Shown one piece after another: positions 24,481-36,269 of a DNA stretch of 64,000 nucleotides. Source of the DNA: Taxillus chinensis. Lineage: Eukaryota > Streptophyta > Magnoliopsida > Santalales > Loranthaceae. The notes under the pieces are model-generated. The model worked only from the letters and a program-made list of their open reading frames with translations, searched no databases and had not been told where the DNA came from. The position numbers were made by a program, and so were the translations under genes. The first letter of the stretch is position 1. Each line of letters begins with the position of its first letter. The DNA is taken from assembly GCA_023512835.1 (NCBI GenBank), contig CM042090.1, positions 18,568,356 through 18,632,355 of the forward strand. The letters are read 5' to 3'.

Positions 24481-25170
24481 ATAATTAATATTTTAAATTA
24501 AACTTTTATTTAAATAAAACTATATTACCATGAATTACTATTTATTCTATCGGTTGAGTTACTACAAATCTGATTCAACCGAGTGCCCACCACCATACCC
24601 TCAATTATGGATTTATATTTATGTAATACCCAAAGTATTAGATTAGTTAATATCGACTATTAGATTATTTTTCAATTGAACTTTTATTTAATTGCAGATT
24701 CATAAAATATTTGATGCAGTCAATAAAATTCTAATTTAAATCATTAAAAACCGATCTAACGGTTTAAATTGTAATTATTACATGTGATATTAATTTTTCA
24801 AGCATTGGACTAATTATAAAGCCTGATAGCTTGCTCGAAAATTAATTTTATTCGTGTTTTCAAATACAATAAATACTTGAAATTATTTTTTTGGATTGTA
24901 AGATTATCCATCACAATAAATGTTCAAAAATGTAATCATGGAACAAAATTAATTTTTCTAGCAGTCATCCCGTGTTAAAATTAATTATGCTATTTTTTTT
25001 TTTTTGCCTTCACTTACTGTTCTGTTACATATACAATAATAAACAAATAAATAAGCTGTAAACATTTTTTTTTATTAGCCCACTCCGCTGCTTATATGAA
25101 CGAAGAACGGGGTAGAGGATAGCTTATTTCACAGCTCCTGGAACCAGAGGGGTGGGGAAAACAATATTTG
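24480..25170. other. AT-rich DNA and presumed SOFL promoter
   Basis: No coding signal. The last ~100 bases before the SOFL ATG are less AT-rich and presumably hold its 5' UTR. Confidence 0.4.
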
Positions 25171-25177
25171 AATTAGG

Positions 25178-25955
25178 ATGAATTCATCACCGTCCCAACG
25201 TGAAGTTGGCCAAAGCGAGTCTGGTTGGACATTGTATTTGGATCAATCCACCTACTCTCCCCACGAAGGGCACAGAGATGGCGATGGCAATTACGAAGCT
25301 GAGGACTTGTCCATGGTGTCAGACGCGTCCTCTGGACCTCCCCATTTCAGGGAAGTAGATGGGAATGACTACTTCTTCTCAGCTTCGGAATCCACCGGCG
25401 GCGGGCACAAGATGAAGAAAAGCAAGAGCAGAGAGCAGAAGGGGAAGCTGCACAACAAGACCCTGTGCCTTGACGACACTGCTACCTCCCCAGTGAAGGG
25501 CTTGTCCAAGGCGAGTTGACAACGGTAATTCAGAACTTTAGATTTGACAGATTTTTTAAAGTTTAAAGGTTCCCGTGTGTTTGTTTGTGCAATTGTGCAG
25601 AAGAAAATGGGTGGCTCCGATGATGATCACCAGGCTCCAATTAAGCACTGCACTGCAAAGCGTCATTTGAAGGTGACAAGGGTGGTTCTTTCTTGATCCT
25701 TCGTTTATCTGTCTCTTCGTCTGCTATCTTATATAATTAGTGTGACATTGAAGTCGAATCACAGGGATCAGCTTCAACCCAGAGGAAGTCCTGTTTTCTG
25801 CGGTCCTCTGTTTCTGAGAAACCAACCACTCCTGAACCAGGTGAGTATTTTTATTTTATTTTTTTCCTGTTGGTATAGTTCTAAAACCATAATCAATTAT
25901 CCAAATTCGTGTTACAGTGTTTTTTTTTTTTAATTTAACAGATGGGTTCCAATGA
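25178..25955 (+). CDS. SOB FIVE-LIKE (SOFL) protein
   Basis: Plant-specific SOFL family, known in Arabidopsis for raising cytokinin levels. Exon 1 (25178-25510) carries both family signatures: domain A, SESGWTLYLDQS (about residues 13-24), and domain B, DLSMVSDASSGP. Lys/Ser-rich sequence follows. The ORF would stop seven bases into what looks like a GC-AG intron (AAG|GCGAGT at 25511). Removing it joins exon 2 (25601-25672, KKMGGSDDDHQAP) in frame, then exon 3 (25765-25840, GSASTQRKSC) and exon 4 from 25942. With the only donor seen, exon 4 adds DGFQ and stops at 25955, for about 164 residues. A shifted reading of exon 4 would stay open to 26013, so the C-terminus is uncertain. Confidence 0.85.
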
Positions 25956-26059
25956 AACTGGGAATGAAGAGTTGTCTTTGGGAAATTCTCCCGCTGCTGC
26001 GGCTGGACATTGAAAGAAAAGGGGGATCTGTTCCTCTTTGATCTTTCAATCTGTCATAA

Positions 26060-27600
26060 TCTCTTTTCCAATAGTTCATGCCATTTCCGGTTTAAACAGA
26101 AGACCAAAAACAACATTAAATAAAATGTTTTGTTCATTAGTTGTGAGCGGTCAACGATAAAGCTGCCAGATTTTACATAGAAAGAGTGGAGATTGCATTA
26201 GGCCGCAGCATCTGGCATTGCCAAGCCGAATGTCAAATTGGGTGTAATAGTTTTCCTCGGTTCTTTATCTTTAATAATACGAGTCCCAATTTGGAACGAT
26301 CCGCGCATTATGAAAAAGAATAAAAATAAATCGGATGTAATCCGCTCGTGTTATAGTCGTGATCGGACGGTTATAATTTTTCTTGCAGTAACATCTCTAA
26401 ATATAGTAAATTTACTATTTATCTTTAAATATTTTTTCTATAATTTTTAAATATATATATTAAACTTATAACTTTTTGGTTGGTGATAATAAATGAAAAG
26501 ATGATAGAGAAATAATATAAAATAAAATAAATAATAAATGTAGATAGAAATAAAAAAAATGAGATGTTTGATGTTTTTGAAAATTAAGTAAATTTTTTAT
26601 TATTTATCACTAAAATAAGAAATAAAAATATCAAAATTGATGTAGATGCCCTTATAGCATTGCTCAAAAAATAAAAAATTTTGATGCAATGAGTTATGGG
26701 TTCTTGAATTAATAGCTGTTGATTTATATAAAAAAAACATTAAAATATCACATGTCCATTTTTTAATTCGATTAACTTATTCTATCAAAATTTTAAATTC
26801 TTATAAAAAATAATTAAAATATCATCTCAATTTATCACATTCAAATGAATAGCTGGATTTGAATTTCAAATCAAATCCTGACTCTTAATCATAATACAAT
26901 ATGATGAGATGAGATTCTAGGAAACACCAGGCGGTGATAGTAATTAATGGTAATCTGAGGTTGGACAAAAATAAATTAATAATAAGAGTAATGTTACGTA
27001 TCAGAAGTTTGGATAATTTATGAATAATAGTAATGATATAATAGCATATTATATTATCAGGAAAAAATAAAGAATTTTTTTTTGATCATCCACGTTAATC
27101 ATGATTGCATGACCGCGAACCAATTGCCATGATTATATTAAAATTATTTTAAACAAATCAATCCAAATAAAACTTTTGGACATTACAGATGAACAATAAA
27201 GCATAAAGGAGAGAATAAATTCACCCTACAACTGTTTATTTCTAAAAAAAAAAAAAGTAAACACATTTCATGTGTGTGTGAGTGGGTGAGAAGGAAAAAG
27301 GGGGAGATATAAATGTTAATGTCATTTTTTATGTAAATTTGAAAGTTTATTTCTAAAATTCAACTATGATAATATAAATGTTCAATAAAAATAGTAACAC
27401 AAATTATATATATTAATTAATTAAAGTTATTATTTTATCAGAAAAAAGTTTATTAATTATTTTTTTAACACAATTATTTTTAAATTAGTTTAAAAATGAT
27501 TGGACTTTTACTTTCTCCAATGATCATACAAAATTTATAGCCAATTGTTACAACCCCAAATCATAAGACGTTCAATATTGTTTTAACTATTTTAATAAAA
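26060..27600. other. AT-rich intergenic DNA
   Basis: No gene. The stretch about 26385-26655 (starting AACATCTCTAAATATAG and ending TTGATGTAGATGCCC) has the look of an AT-rich MITE, but clean inverted termini and a target duplication could not be established. Confidence 0.4.
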
Positions 27601-27619
27601 TATTACTTTTTTAAGGTTG

Positions 27620-28160
27620 CATTAAGCCCCAACTTCTCCGCCGCCGCCTAGGAAATCCGGTAGATCCGTGACTGTTGCTCTTGACCTCGGAACATACAGA
27701 TCTGAAGACACCTGAAATCATCTCCGACCACACCCAATGAGCAATGGGCGAAGACCAAATCTCCATAGTGCATGGGAGAATCGACCATTTGAGGCAATAG
27801 GGCTCAACGGGGCTGGATCTGGTGTTTGGTTGTATCATAGGCGTTGTCAGGGAAACAAAGGCTCCCCGATCTGAAGCCAAATCAGCGCCGGCCGCAACCC
27901 ATGGCGTGAGCAGTGTTGTGAGAGCCTCTTCCGCCACTCTTGTACTCTTGGTACTATGTGTGGGGAGGGGTAGGGTTAGAGCATTCGAAGGCGAACGCCA
28001 CCGTAACCGTGATCCGCCTGTTGGACTTTGGCGATTTCAATCCCTACAACGCTGCGACGCTGGAGATCCTGTCACTGGCGACAACTGTGTCTAGATCTCC
28101 TCATCGTCTTTCAGAACAAGTAGAGCTACGTACAGACGCAAGACAAAAAGGTAGTTAGGA
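27620..28160. other. GC-richer coding-like island, origin unknown
   Basis: About 540 bases of GC-rich sequence in AT-rich surroundings, with frames open on both strands (27822-28094 and 27940-28158 plus; 27611-27937 minus). The plus frame around 27990-28150 reads like true protein (TVIRLLDFGDFNPYN, then SRSPHRLSEQVELRTD), but I cannot match it to a family. There is no credible start. It may be an exon fragment or a captured gene piece. Confidence 0.3.
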
Positions 28161-28169
28161 TTATGGGTA

Positions 28170-31100
28170 AAAAAAACAAAATTAATATTTTATTTTTGAC
28201 CAATTAATCTTTGTAAAAACGCTCTGACTATTTTTTTTTTTTTACCATTTAACTTTAAAAAAAAAAAAAAAACTGATATTCAATTCACTGTGAATGCCCT
28301 TGGTAGCAGTTATGAATGATAGCCCATGTAAACAAAGTGTAGATTTAGTATGCCAGTGATTCGCGCAACCACAGAAGGGTTGAGTATCTACAAAAGATAA
28401 AGTGTCGGACCAGGCAATCGTTATCGTTCCATTTTGCGAAGCGTTGCGCGCATGTGACTGCTTCCGTATCAAGTTAACCAATAATGCGGGGGCTTTCATT
28501 CGAATGGTATGCGCATATACATTTGTGAGACAATTAAACCAGAGTATACATAAATTTAGGCGCCCACTAACCCACACACATGGACCACGATGAGGTTTAC
28601 AGGCACCATTTTTGGGAGAAAAAGATAAAACTAAGCCATTTAAGGGCACGAAAACAGAGCTGGAAAAACAAAACTGCCAACTTGCAAAATTCGTCCCATT
28701 TGACAGGAAAGACCGACGGGCCCTTCTCCGTTCGGCGCAAGCTGGAAACACCGGAAGAGATGGTCCTCCCTAAGAAACACCCAACACGGACTAAAACAGG
28801 CCTTAATGGGAACTCAATAATGCATGCTGTAAAAAAGTTATTTCCACTACCATTTTTAATGCGACTGGTTAATCACCCGAGGCTTCACTAAGTTGCCATC
28901 ATGATGACTATGTTAATTTGAGAAATTGACTTTTTAGTGGGATGTGGCCTGTGGGGGTTAAAGTTCAGAATAGGTAACTTTGTTGCAGGGATGAATCAGA
29001 ATGAATATAAGTTGATTGCGCTGAACTTTAAAACACGTCACCAAAAAAAAAAAAAAACTTAAATAGAACAGAAGTTTTCCACCCTTGCCAGGTAATCACA
29101 TACGGACAAAATTGAATTTCTAGAAAGGCATCCAACCCAAAACAAAACAAAACAAAACAGGATCTCTATGGTCTTAAAATTGTGGTCTTGCGCTGGAAAA
29201 GCACGGATTTCAAAATTTTCACTGCTTGGGTTTTAGAATTATGGTCTTGCAGCTTACCTTTCAACACTCCATTGATGGGAGAGATCTGTAATTTCTTTGA
29301 TGTTGAATCCATACACCAGTTTATAAGTGTTAAAATAACTCAATATTGTGATGTAACAGAGTATCATTACCCAAGAAAAAAAAAATATGAAAGGGTTTGA
29401 AAAGCCCAAGTTATCCAATGACTTGTACGCCCAATGATTTTTTTTTTCCTTTTTCTAATAAAATTTATTATAATAGATGGAGAAAAGTACAACCACAGCA
29501 CTTTCAAAGAAAAACATCACCAAACTAGGGATAAGCAACCAAGGACAACAAAAAAAATGTAAAAAGAAAAAGAGAAAAAGAAGTGAAAAATAATACTTAA
29601 AAAAAAAAAGAGAATCATATTTGAAAGGTAATGCAGATAATAAATTAATATAATTATCAAAATATCTTCATATTATATCAAATCATTCATCCGTCGCACA
29701 ATTTGAAATTTATTTATGTATCTTACACTGGCTCCCGTTAAGGTTTCAGTTGGTTCTGAAACAAAGGTCTCGACGACTTTCACCTATAGATCTGAAACGA
29801 AAGTATCAACGAGAAATGAGAGGGGTGGAGACTGGCGAGCATAAAGGAGAGGGGCGGCAACTGGCTAGGAGGGAGAAGGAAGGGACACTGACGGTCCATT
29901 TTATTCACTCGTCCAATAAAATGTTTTGTAAACCTGGCGTTAAGAGTAATCAAGATTATCTCATTTAATGACATAATTCCCACATAAATTATTCATTTGT
30001 TTTCTTATTTCGTTTCAAATGTGAGAAATTAAACAAATTGCATTCTATTATTTTATATTACCTCATACAAAACATGACATTAGTACTTTGTGAGCTTTCA
30101 TGATATGATACTATATTTAAAGCAACAACCACTTGTCCATACAATTGGCAATTGGGATCCTCCTCTCATATATCAATCAAATGGATGCATATAGCACCTC
30201 ATACTAGTATACCCCGCTGACGCTCCTCATTCACATGCTGACTACTAATTTTAAAATGAGTTGTTGAGTGAATAACATTATTTGGTAATATTTTCATTTG
30301 AAGTTACAAATTAGATTCTAATGAAGGATCTGACTAGCATTTTTAAAGCTCGAATGGATTACCATATACCTTAATAAATTCCATGAAAGGATCTCCACAA
30401 TTAATATCAAACCCATATCTCATTTGCACGTATGAATTAAGCCCATTTTGAAAGCACTTTGTACTAATTTCATGTGGCGAGAAACACTCTAGTGAACTGT
30501 GGCCTTATACCAATTGAAAAGTCCAAGCTATTTACTCACTCGTGAGACAAGATAAATGGGAGGTGGGGCAGTCACATGTTTTTTACGCTCTTAAATATTT
30601 TATAGTTCTTAACTAAAATTGATTATTATAAATCATGTTAGGTTTTTTTGTTTATAGTTGAGATTTAGCATTCAATCAACTTAACCAGATAAACTCCTAT
30701 TATATGCATCTATAGTAAATCTATCGTCATCTACTAATCATAACAATCTGTATCATCTTTTAAACACGTTTCTTATCTTTGAAGTGTTTTTACGATCTTG
30801 TTTTATATTAGAGTTGAAGGTTTGTTAATTATTAGTACATTAACTTTAAAAACAATTGATTACCATTTAAAAAAGCATAATGGGGAATTATGTGGTTTGG
30901 TTAAGACTCGACATGCTCTACAATGGTGATGCTACAGCCTCAGTCAAGATAATTCACTATTGATATCACCAAATATTATACACAAGCCACAACTCTACAA
31001 TGAATACATCCCTCTTCTATTTTTGTTTTCTCTTCTCCACTATATTAAAAGTCTAAGTGGCATATAACTATTCGAATAACTCACCTATTGTCATTGGCTT

Positions 31101-31200
31101 TCTCTCAACTTGTATTGCCTCAGCATAATAATATGCTTCTGTCTCCTAATCAATCCTTAAAAACTCTATTTGATAAAGTTATAATTAGAAAGTGCTAAAA
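28170..31200. other. gene-poor intergenic DNA
   Basis: No gene accepted. Open frames around 28402-28891 overlap on both strands and resemble nothing known. 29455-29600 has a 'TAATAAAATTTATTATAA...GGAGAAAAGTACAACCACAGC' style that recalls 3' ends of plant LINEs in reverse, but too little is present. 29780-31200 is AT-rich. Confidence 0.4.
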
Positions 31201-31309
31201 ATAACGCCAAACATTTCAAAAAAAAAAATACTTACTTTTCTCACACAATACGCAGAGTATTAGAAAAAACATTAAAGACTACATATTTGTTAGCTTTTAA
31301 TGACTTTTT

Positions 31310-31570
31310 TTGAAGGGTCGTTTTTTCAGTGTCATTAAAAACAAAACAATCGACGTCGTAATTTTTATATCAATATATGATAGAAAAAATACACCACTAA
31401 TTTGTATCAATCAAGCAAAATAACGATGGCGCATGGTCATTAACTATCTAGGGTTTTTTTTAAATATAAATTATCGTCATATAATTATTAATTAACGTCG
31501 TCGCGGGCCGTTAAAAGTTACAACGGCGCTAGTTACAAATTTAAGCGAAAAGCGTCGTCGTGCTATGGTT
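31310..31570. mobile_element. CGTCGT-rich flanking DNA of a possible gene-capturing transposon
   Basis: AT-rich DNA with repeated CGTCGT/CGACG motifs (31351-31359, 31497-31504, 31554-31560) lying directly before the mosaic of gene fragments. Similar motif-bearing DNA (AACGATGACCGTCGTATTAT) occurs at 46751-46770 near another gene fragment. No termini or transposase were identified. Confidence 0.3.
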
Positions 31571-31722
31571 TTTTATTTTTAGATCTGCGCCAAATTTTGC
31601 TTTCTGCACTACGTTTTTTAAAACTTCGCGCCTTTTTTCTCGCATCCACCAAAAACAAATCCTCACCTCTCATCTCTTTCTCGATCCTTCTCTCCCTTGG
31701 CCTCGCTAGAGATTGTGGATCT

Positions 31723-32040
31723 ATGGCGACGAATCGATCCAGGAGGAACGAACAAGAGCTCCTCCAGAGCCACCAGTCCCTGGACCAGCAGCTACGCCAG
31801 GCCTTCGAGCCGATCAAGCTCCTCCAGCTCCACCTCGCCGCCCTCCGCCGCGTCCACTCGGCGGTGTTCCTCCTTTCCTTCGGCCGGGACGACTACGCCG
31901 GCCTCCTCCTCTCCTCCCGACGCCCCGCCTAGCCGCCGGCCTCGTTCGTCGTGTGGTATCCGCATTCCGCGGCGTCCACGACGCCGGCGTGCGGCGATTG
32001 GTGGTGACCTTGGGGGTGATGCCGACGGGTCTGCAGCCAA
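31723..32040 (+). pseudogene. unidentified GC-rich exon fragment, frame disrupted
   Basis: The frame from the ATG at 31723 reads MATNRSRRNEQELLQSHQSL and LLQLHLAALRRVHSAVFLLS, an amphipathic helical product that stops at 31930. Coding character then appears to move to another frame (RLAAGLVRRVVSAFRGVHDA, about 31930-32020). This points to a frameshifted exon. I do not recognise the parent family. It abuts beta-galactosidase sequence without a visible boundary. Confidence 0.45.
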
Positions 32041-32310
32041 ACCATATGTTGATTGGGCGGTCGCAGTCATGGCTACCTTTTTGAGTACAGGGGTTCCCTG
32101 GCCCTGGGTGATGTGCCTCCCGACCCCATTGTGAGTTTCATTGTTTCTGCTCACTCGGTGCCTTCTCTGTGTTCTTATAATTATGTACCCATATTTGCTT
32201 TGTACATATTATTATTAACACCTGTAATGGGTTCTACTGCGATCAATTTACTCCAAATTCTAACAAGAAACCCAAAATCTGGACTGAGAACTGGAGTGGA
32301 TAGTAAGGTA
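32040..32310 (+). pseudogene. beta-galactosidase (GH35) pseudogene, upstream exons
   Basis: Exon A (32040-32131) reads YVDWAVAVMATFLSTGVPW, then PWVMC, corresponding to the family's YxxWAxxMAxxLxTGVPWVMC. It ends in DVPPDPI before a GTGAGT donor, with the CQQ-like segment lost. Exon B (32214-32310) reads [19 protein letters not shown], then [10 protein letters not shown], and the next Trp codon is TAG. The glutamate in WTENWSG corresponds to the GH35 catalytic nucleophile region. The acceptor between A and B is degraded. The rest of the gene resumes at 34240, after an interruption by SAPS-protein exons. Confidence 0.85.
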
Positions 32311-32723
32311 TGAATTTCTAATGCTAATATATATCCCCGCAGACCCTCTAATTAATTGGAATACCAGGTCTATTCACGTGCAGGTATGCAAATGAGCACC
32401 AAGTAAATTAATAAATCAACTTTTATTTCTTGTTTTATATTACACCCATTATTTAGGTTTTCTAAATCACTAGAAAAACCAATAAAACTATTGAAAGGGG
32501 ATCCAAGTGTTACCACTGTAGCTTCAAATGAAAAGCATATATAGATTTTGTACACGTGTTCATATATCAATTTACGCGGATTCTGCTTGTTAAATAATAT
32601 ATTCAGTTGCAGCAGTAAATATGAACTCTATTTAGTATTTTAGCGTGCAAATAGCCCTTTTATTTCAATTTTCCATTTTACAAAATATTATAAATTCATC
32701 CACCCTGAATTTTTTCTGACAGG

Positions 32724-34103
32724 CACATCAGGATATTTCCCAAAAATTCGTTGATTCGATAGGAATTTCATCTATCATGGAGGTTTGTTATTGAAAGTAG
32801 TCTTCTTATCTGCTGTTTCATCTATTCTAAAATTTTGTATGTAGTATATCTTCAGTTGGTTTTTTATTTTTCTCAGTTCTCCTGTCTTTTGATGAAATCT
32901 TTATGCATGTTCTGGCTCGACTTGTTGGAGCTTATGACCATGTCCCCATGCATACCCTAACTATGTGGATGTGATGCAGTGGTTGGCTGCTAGCAATTTG
33001 CTTGAAATGATTGTTGATAAATTAAGCCTATCTGTTAGCAGAAGAAATATTTCATTCTGAATCGACAATTTACCAATATTAGATCATACTCTTAGGATAT
33101 GTACATCTACTTGAGTGTTCTGAGATTCTGTCATCTGCATGTTTTTCTTCTATACATGCTGACCAGTTATCACATAAATTTCGTCATCATTCTGAGTAAA
33201 TTTCATTATTCCTCAACACTTTTTTTTGGCTCCCTTTTGCATTAGCAAATTAATATATGCATGCATGCATAGTAGATCATATTGAAACCTACCACACTGG
33301 GGATGTTCAGCAACCAGATATTGGTTTTTTGAGGACATAAATGATCCTTCTTGGAAAGAATTTACGGAAACTTATTCATGAAGTTTTAGAATTCAATGAA
33401 CTTTAAAGTAGGTTTTCCTTAACTTTCCAAAGGGCTTTGAAGTCTTGGTTAAAATTATTATAAAAGAAAATTTACAGATCTGGGCTTGAAATCTGCCTTT
33501 GTTTTTTCATCAGTTTCCTTCTTGGGGAAAAAGTGCACTTCTTGGGTATTGTTTTATTGGAGTAAATGCACTTTTTATGGCTTTTCTACTTGAAATTTAT
33601 GCTGAACCAATGAAACCTTCAGTTTTGGGTCTTTTATTTGTTGATTAATTTAAATATTTCGTTGTCAAATGAATCAGAGTCTGTGAAGTTCATGCCAATG
33701 CAGCAGAGACATTATGTGCTAATGCCATAAGACGAAATGCTCCATCAGCTCTAGCTGCCAAGCTTTCCAGCCCAAGGTTGGTATGATCTTAATTTGTTTT
33801 TGCAAGGGAAAATATTATTTAATTTGGTTTGATTTTGGTGTTTTTTCAACTGAAATATAGATAATTTACTAAGTGCTTCTTGAATGTTTCTTACATGCAG
33901 TTTTGTTGCACGGATATTTGGTAATGCTTTGGAACATTCATATTCAAAATCTGCCCTTGTCTATTCACTGTCAGTGTGTATGTCTTTGTTTGATCCAAAA
34001 CGATCGGCTTCTCCTTTCATTTATTCTTTAAGAAATCAACATATATATGACTCATGCATCCCTATCAATCCCGAGACTGTCAGTGCTATGCTGCCTAAAC
34101 TTG
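32724..34103 (+). pseudogene. PP6 regulatory subunit / SAPS-domain protein pseudogene fragment
   Basis: Four exon-like blocks with plausible splice sites. 32724-32782: AHQDISQKFVDSIGISSIME. About 32909-33048: VLARLVGAYDHV, a frame-breaking 8-base insertion, then VDVMQWLAASNLLEMIVDKL. 33679-33776: CEVHANAAETLCANAIRRNA, then PSALAAKLSSP. 33901-34103: FVARIFGNALEHSYSKSAL, VYSLSVCMSLFDPKR and INPETVSAMLPKLG. These match consecutive parts of the SAPS domain of plant SIT4-phosphatase-associated proteins. Introns are retained, so this is a genomic copy and not a processed one. The N-terminal and C-terminal parts of the gene are missing. It sits inside a beta-galactosidase intron. Confidence 0.85.
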
Positions 34104-34239
34104 GTGAGTTTCTTGTATATGCTATTTAAGTGAATCACATGATGTACAAACTGATGACAGTTTACTTAGTTAAAAAATAATTGAAATGTTTCCTTCTGCT
34201 ATTTATTTTAAATAATGAGTTCATTCTGGTTTCTTGTTT

Positions 34240-35145
34240 TTGGGTGGTTTATTGCCTTACAGGCCTGCTCACGATCTTGCATTTGCTGTGGCCCGCTTTT
34301 ATCATCCAGGTGGAACGCTTCAAAATTATTACATGGTATTCCTACTCCATTATTGAGTCTCATTGGACTTTATCTTCAGCTTCTGATGAGATTTGTGGGA
34401 TAGCGATTGCGTGTATTCAAGGAATAATTTTATATATAAGCTAATATACAATTGTTTTCTGTGTGCCCCTAATTAGTATAATGGCGGAACTAATTTTGGC
34501 TGAATTGCGGGTGGACCCTTTATTACTACATCGTATGATTATGATGCTCCTATTGATGAGTATTGTATGTTCTCTCTAACTGTTGTAGGGCTTTATATGC
34601 AACTCCACTTCAGCTCATTACTTGTATGCAACCACCATAAATTATAGGACTTGTGTGACAACCCAAATGGGGCCACTTGAAAGATCTTCATAAAGCAATA
34701 AAGTTTTGTGAAGATGCAATGGTAGCCACCGATTCATCAATCTCGTCCATTGGCCCAAATTTAGAGGTGCGTGCTTGGTCATTGTCCTTACATTTTATTA
34801 TCAATTATAGTCAATGTTATGTTCCGTTTTTGTCATTTCTAGCTCATGAGTGGCGAGTAGTAGCTGGAAGAAGGCATTATCTTCTGTAGCTATGGATTGA
34901 AATCAGATTATGTGGTATATCATATGCTTATCGAATTGATACTTTCTTATAATATATGATTCTGATTGCAGGTTAGTGTTTATAAAATAAAATCAGGGTC
35001 ATGTGCTGCATCTTTCCTGTGTGGACAAGCTATCTGATGCAGTGGTGAATTTCAGTGTTAGTTCATACCTTTTGACTGCTTGGTCTGTGAGCATCTTGCC
35101 TTAACTGCAAGAATGTGGTTCTTATTACTGCAAAAGGTTTGGTTC
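34240..35145 (+). pseudogene. beta-galactosidase (GH35) pseudogene, downstream exons
   Basis: Continues the gene broken at 32310. Exon C (about 34240-34336) reads GWFI, then after a frame-shifting deletion [20 protein letters not shown] and TLQNYYM. Exon D (34477-34563) reads YNGGTNFG, a TGA in place of Arg, then [20 protein letters not shown]. Exon E (about 34650-34770) has a TGA for Arg, then [20 protein letters not shown] and [11 protein letters not shown]. Exon F (about 34977-35140) carries VYKIKSGSCAA and, after a frameshift, VDKLSDAVVNFSVSSYLL and AWSVSILP. Order and introns follow the normal plant BGAL gene. Stops and frameshifts make it non-functional. Confidence 0.88.
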
Positions 35146-35159
35146 CTTATTTCTCTGCC

Positions 35160-36230
35160 TTCTATGAATTTAATATTCTTAGTGTGAAAGTGTTCAAAAG
35201 CATCACAACGTATATCTGAACATGTACGAAGTGAAGGATCGCAGACATTCATGACACGCTTCTATAGATCCATCCGGAACAGCACAAAGCGAATTGAGAC
35301 ATCAAAAGGAATAAGGATGAATTGTAAGTCATGCCAGCCTTGGTTCATCAACGATCTTCCCTCATTTTACTCAATCATATCTTGAAAACAAGCAGTTGCC
35401 ATGCAGCTAATAATTTCACGCTTCAGAGCTAGTGTGTAGATATGAGAGTGCCTTTGTGTCATTATGTTCAAAGTGAATATGAAGTTCTTGATGTTGGATG
35501 TATGTTACTTTGAATTGCCGATGATGCGTCGAAGATCATTAACACCAAAATGATGAAATTGACCAGTAGATCTCTATTCCCCCATCACAGCAAAGAAAAA
35601 TGAGTTGAACTCTTTCCGAAATAGTCCAGGTGGAATCATCATCACGGGTTTATATTGATAATTGTTTATGTTGATAATTATGTTTATATTGATAATTGTG
35701 TTAATACTGTTTATGCTTAAATTTGTTTTTAATATTGGATTTATTTATAACTATTAATGAATATGTTTTATTTTATTTTTAAATAGTTTTTATAATAATC
35801 CATAGTTATAAAATATAATTAATAATAATATAATGAAGAAAAATGGAAGTAATTTTCAAAAAGTTATTTAAATAAAAGAACTTTTTTTGTCTCTTTTTAC
35901 ATTTAAATAATATTATAGTTATTTTTCATTTGTAAATAATATTTATTTCTATGATAGTATTATTATTTTTCTTATATGGTTTAATAAAGAGATTTAAAAA
36001 GTTAAGATAAAATAAAAGAAATGTTATTTTAATAAAAATAAAATAGAATAAAAAGTAACGTTGAAGTTGAATTTATAAAAAGATTCTTCATCAAAAAATT
36101 TCTATAAATGTTCTTGAGAACATCTAAATGTTCTATAAATAGAGAGTAGTGCTATAAATGTTTTAACATATTGTGAATTTATTATTGTAAAGATATGAGT
36201 TTTTAACATATTTGGATTGTCTTTCATGCT
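35160..36230. other. intergenic DNA after the gene-fragment mosaic
   Basis: 35160-35600 is of mixed composition and could include further decayed exon sequence, but I recognise nothing. 35640-36230 is AT-rich. No transposon terminus was found. Confidence 0.4.
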
Positions 36231-36269
36231 TAAAAGTATAGGTGCTTTCCATGTGTATTTTGATGTGAA

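Noticed and set aside
28405..28435. miR166-like string TCGGACCAGGC
   Set aside because: Only the first 11 bases match; the rest of the mature sequence diverges and no matching arm forms a precursor hairpin nearby.
28242..28751. 169-residue minus-strand frame
   Set aside because: Starts in ordinary DNA and ends through a poly-A/T run encoding Phe repeats; no family resemblance.
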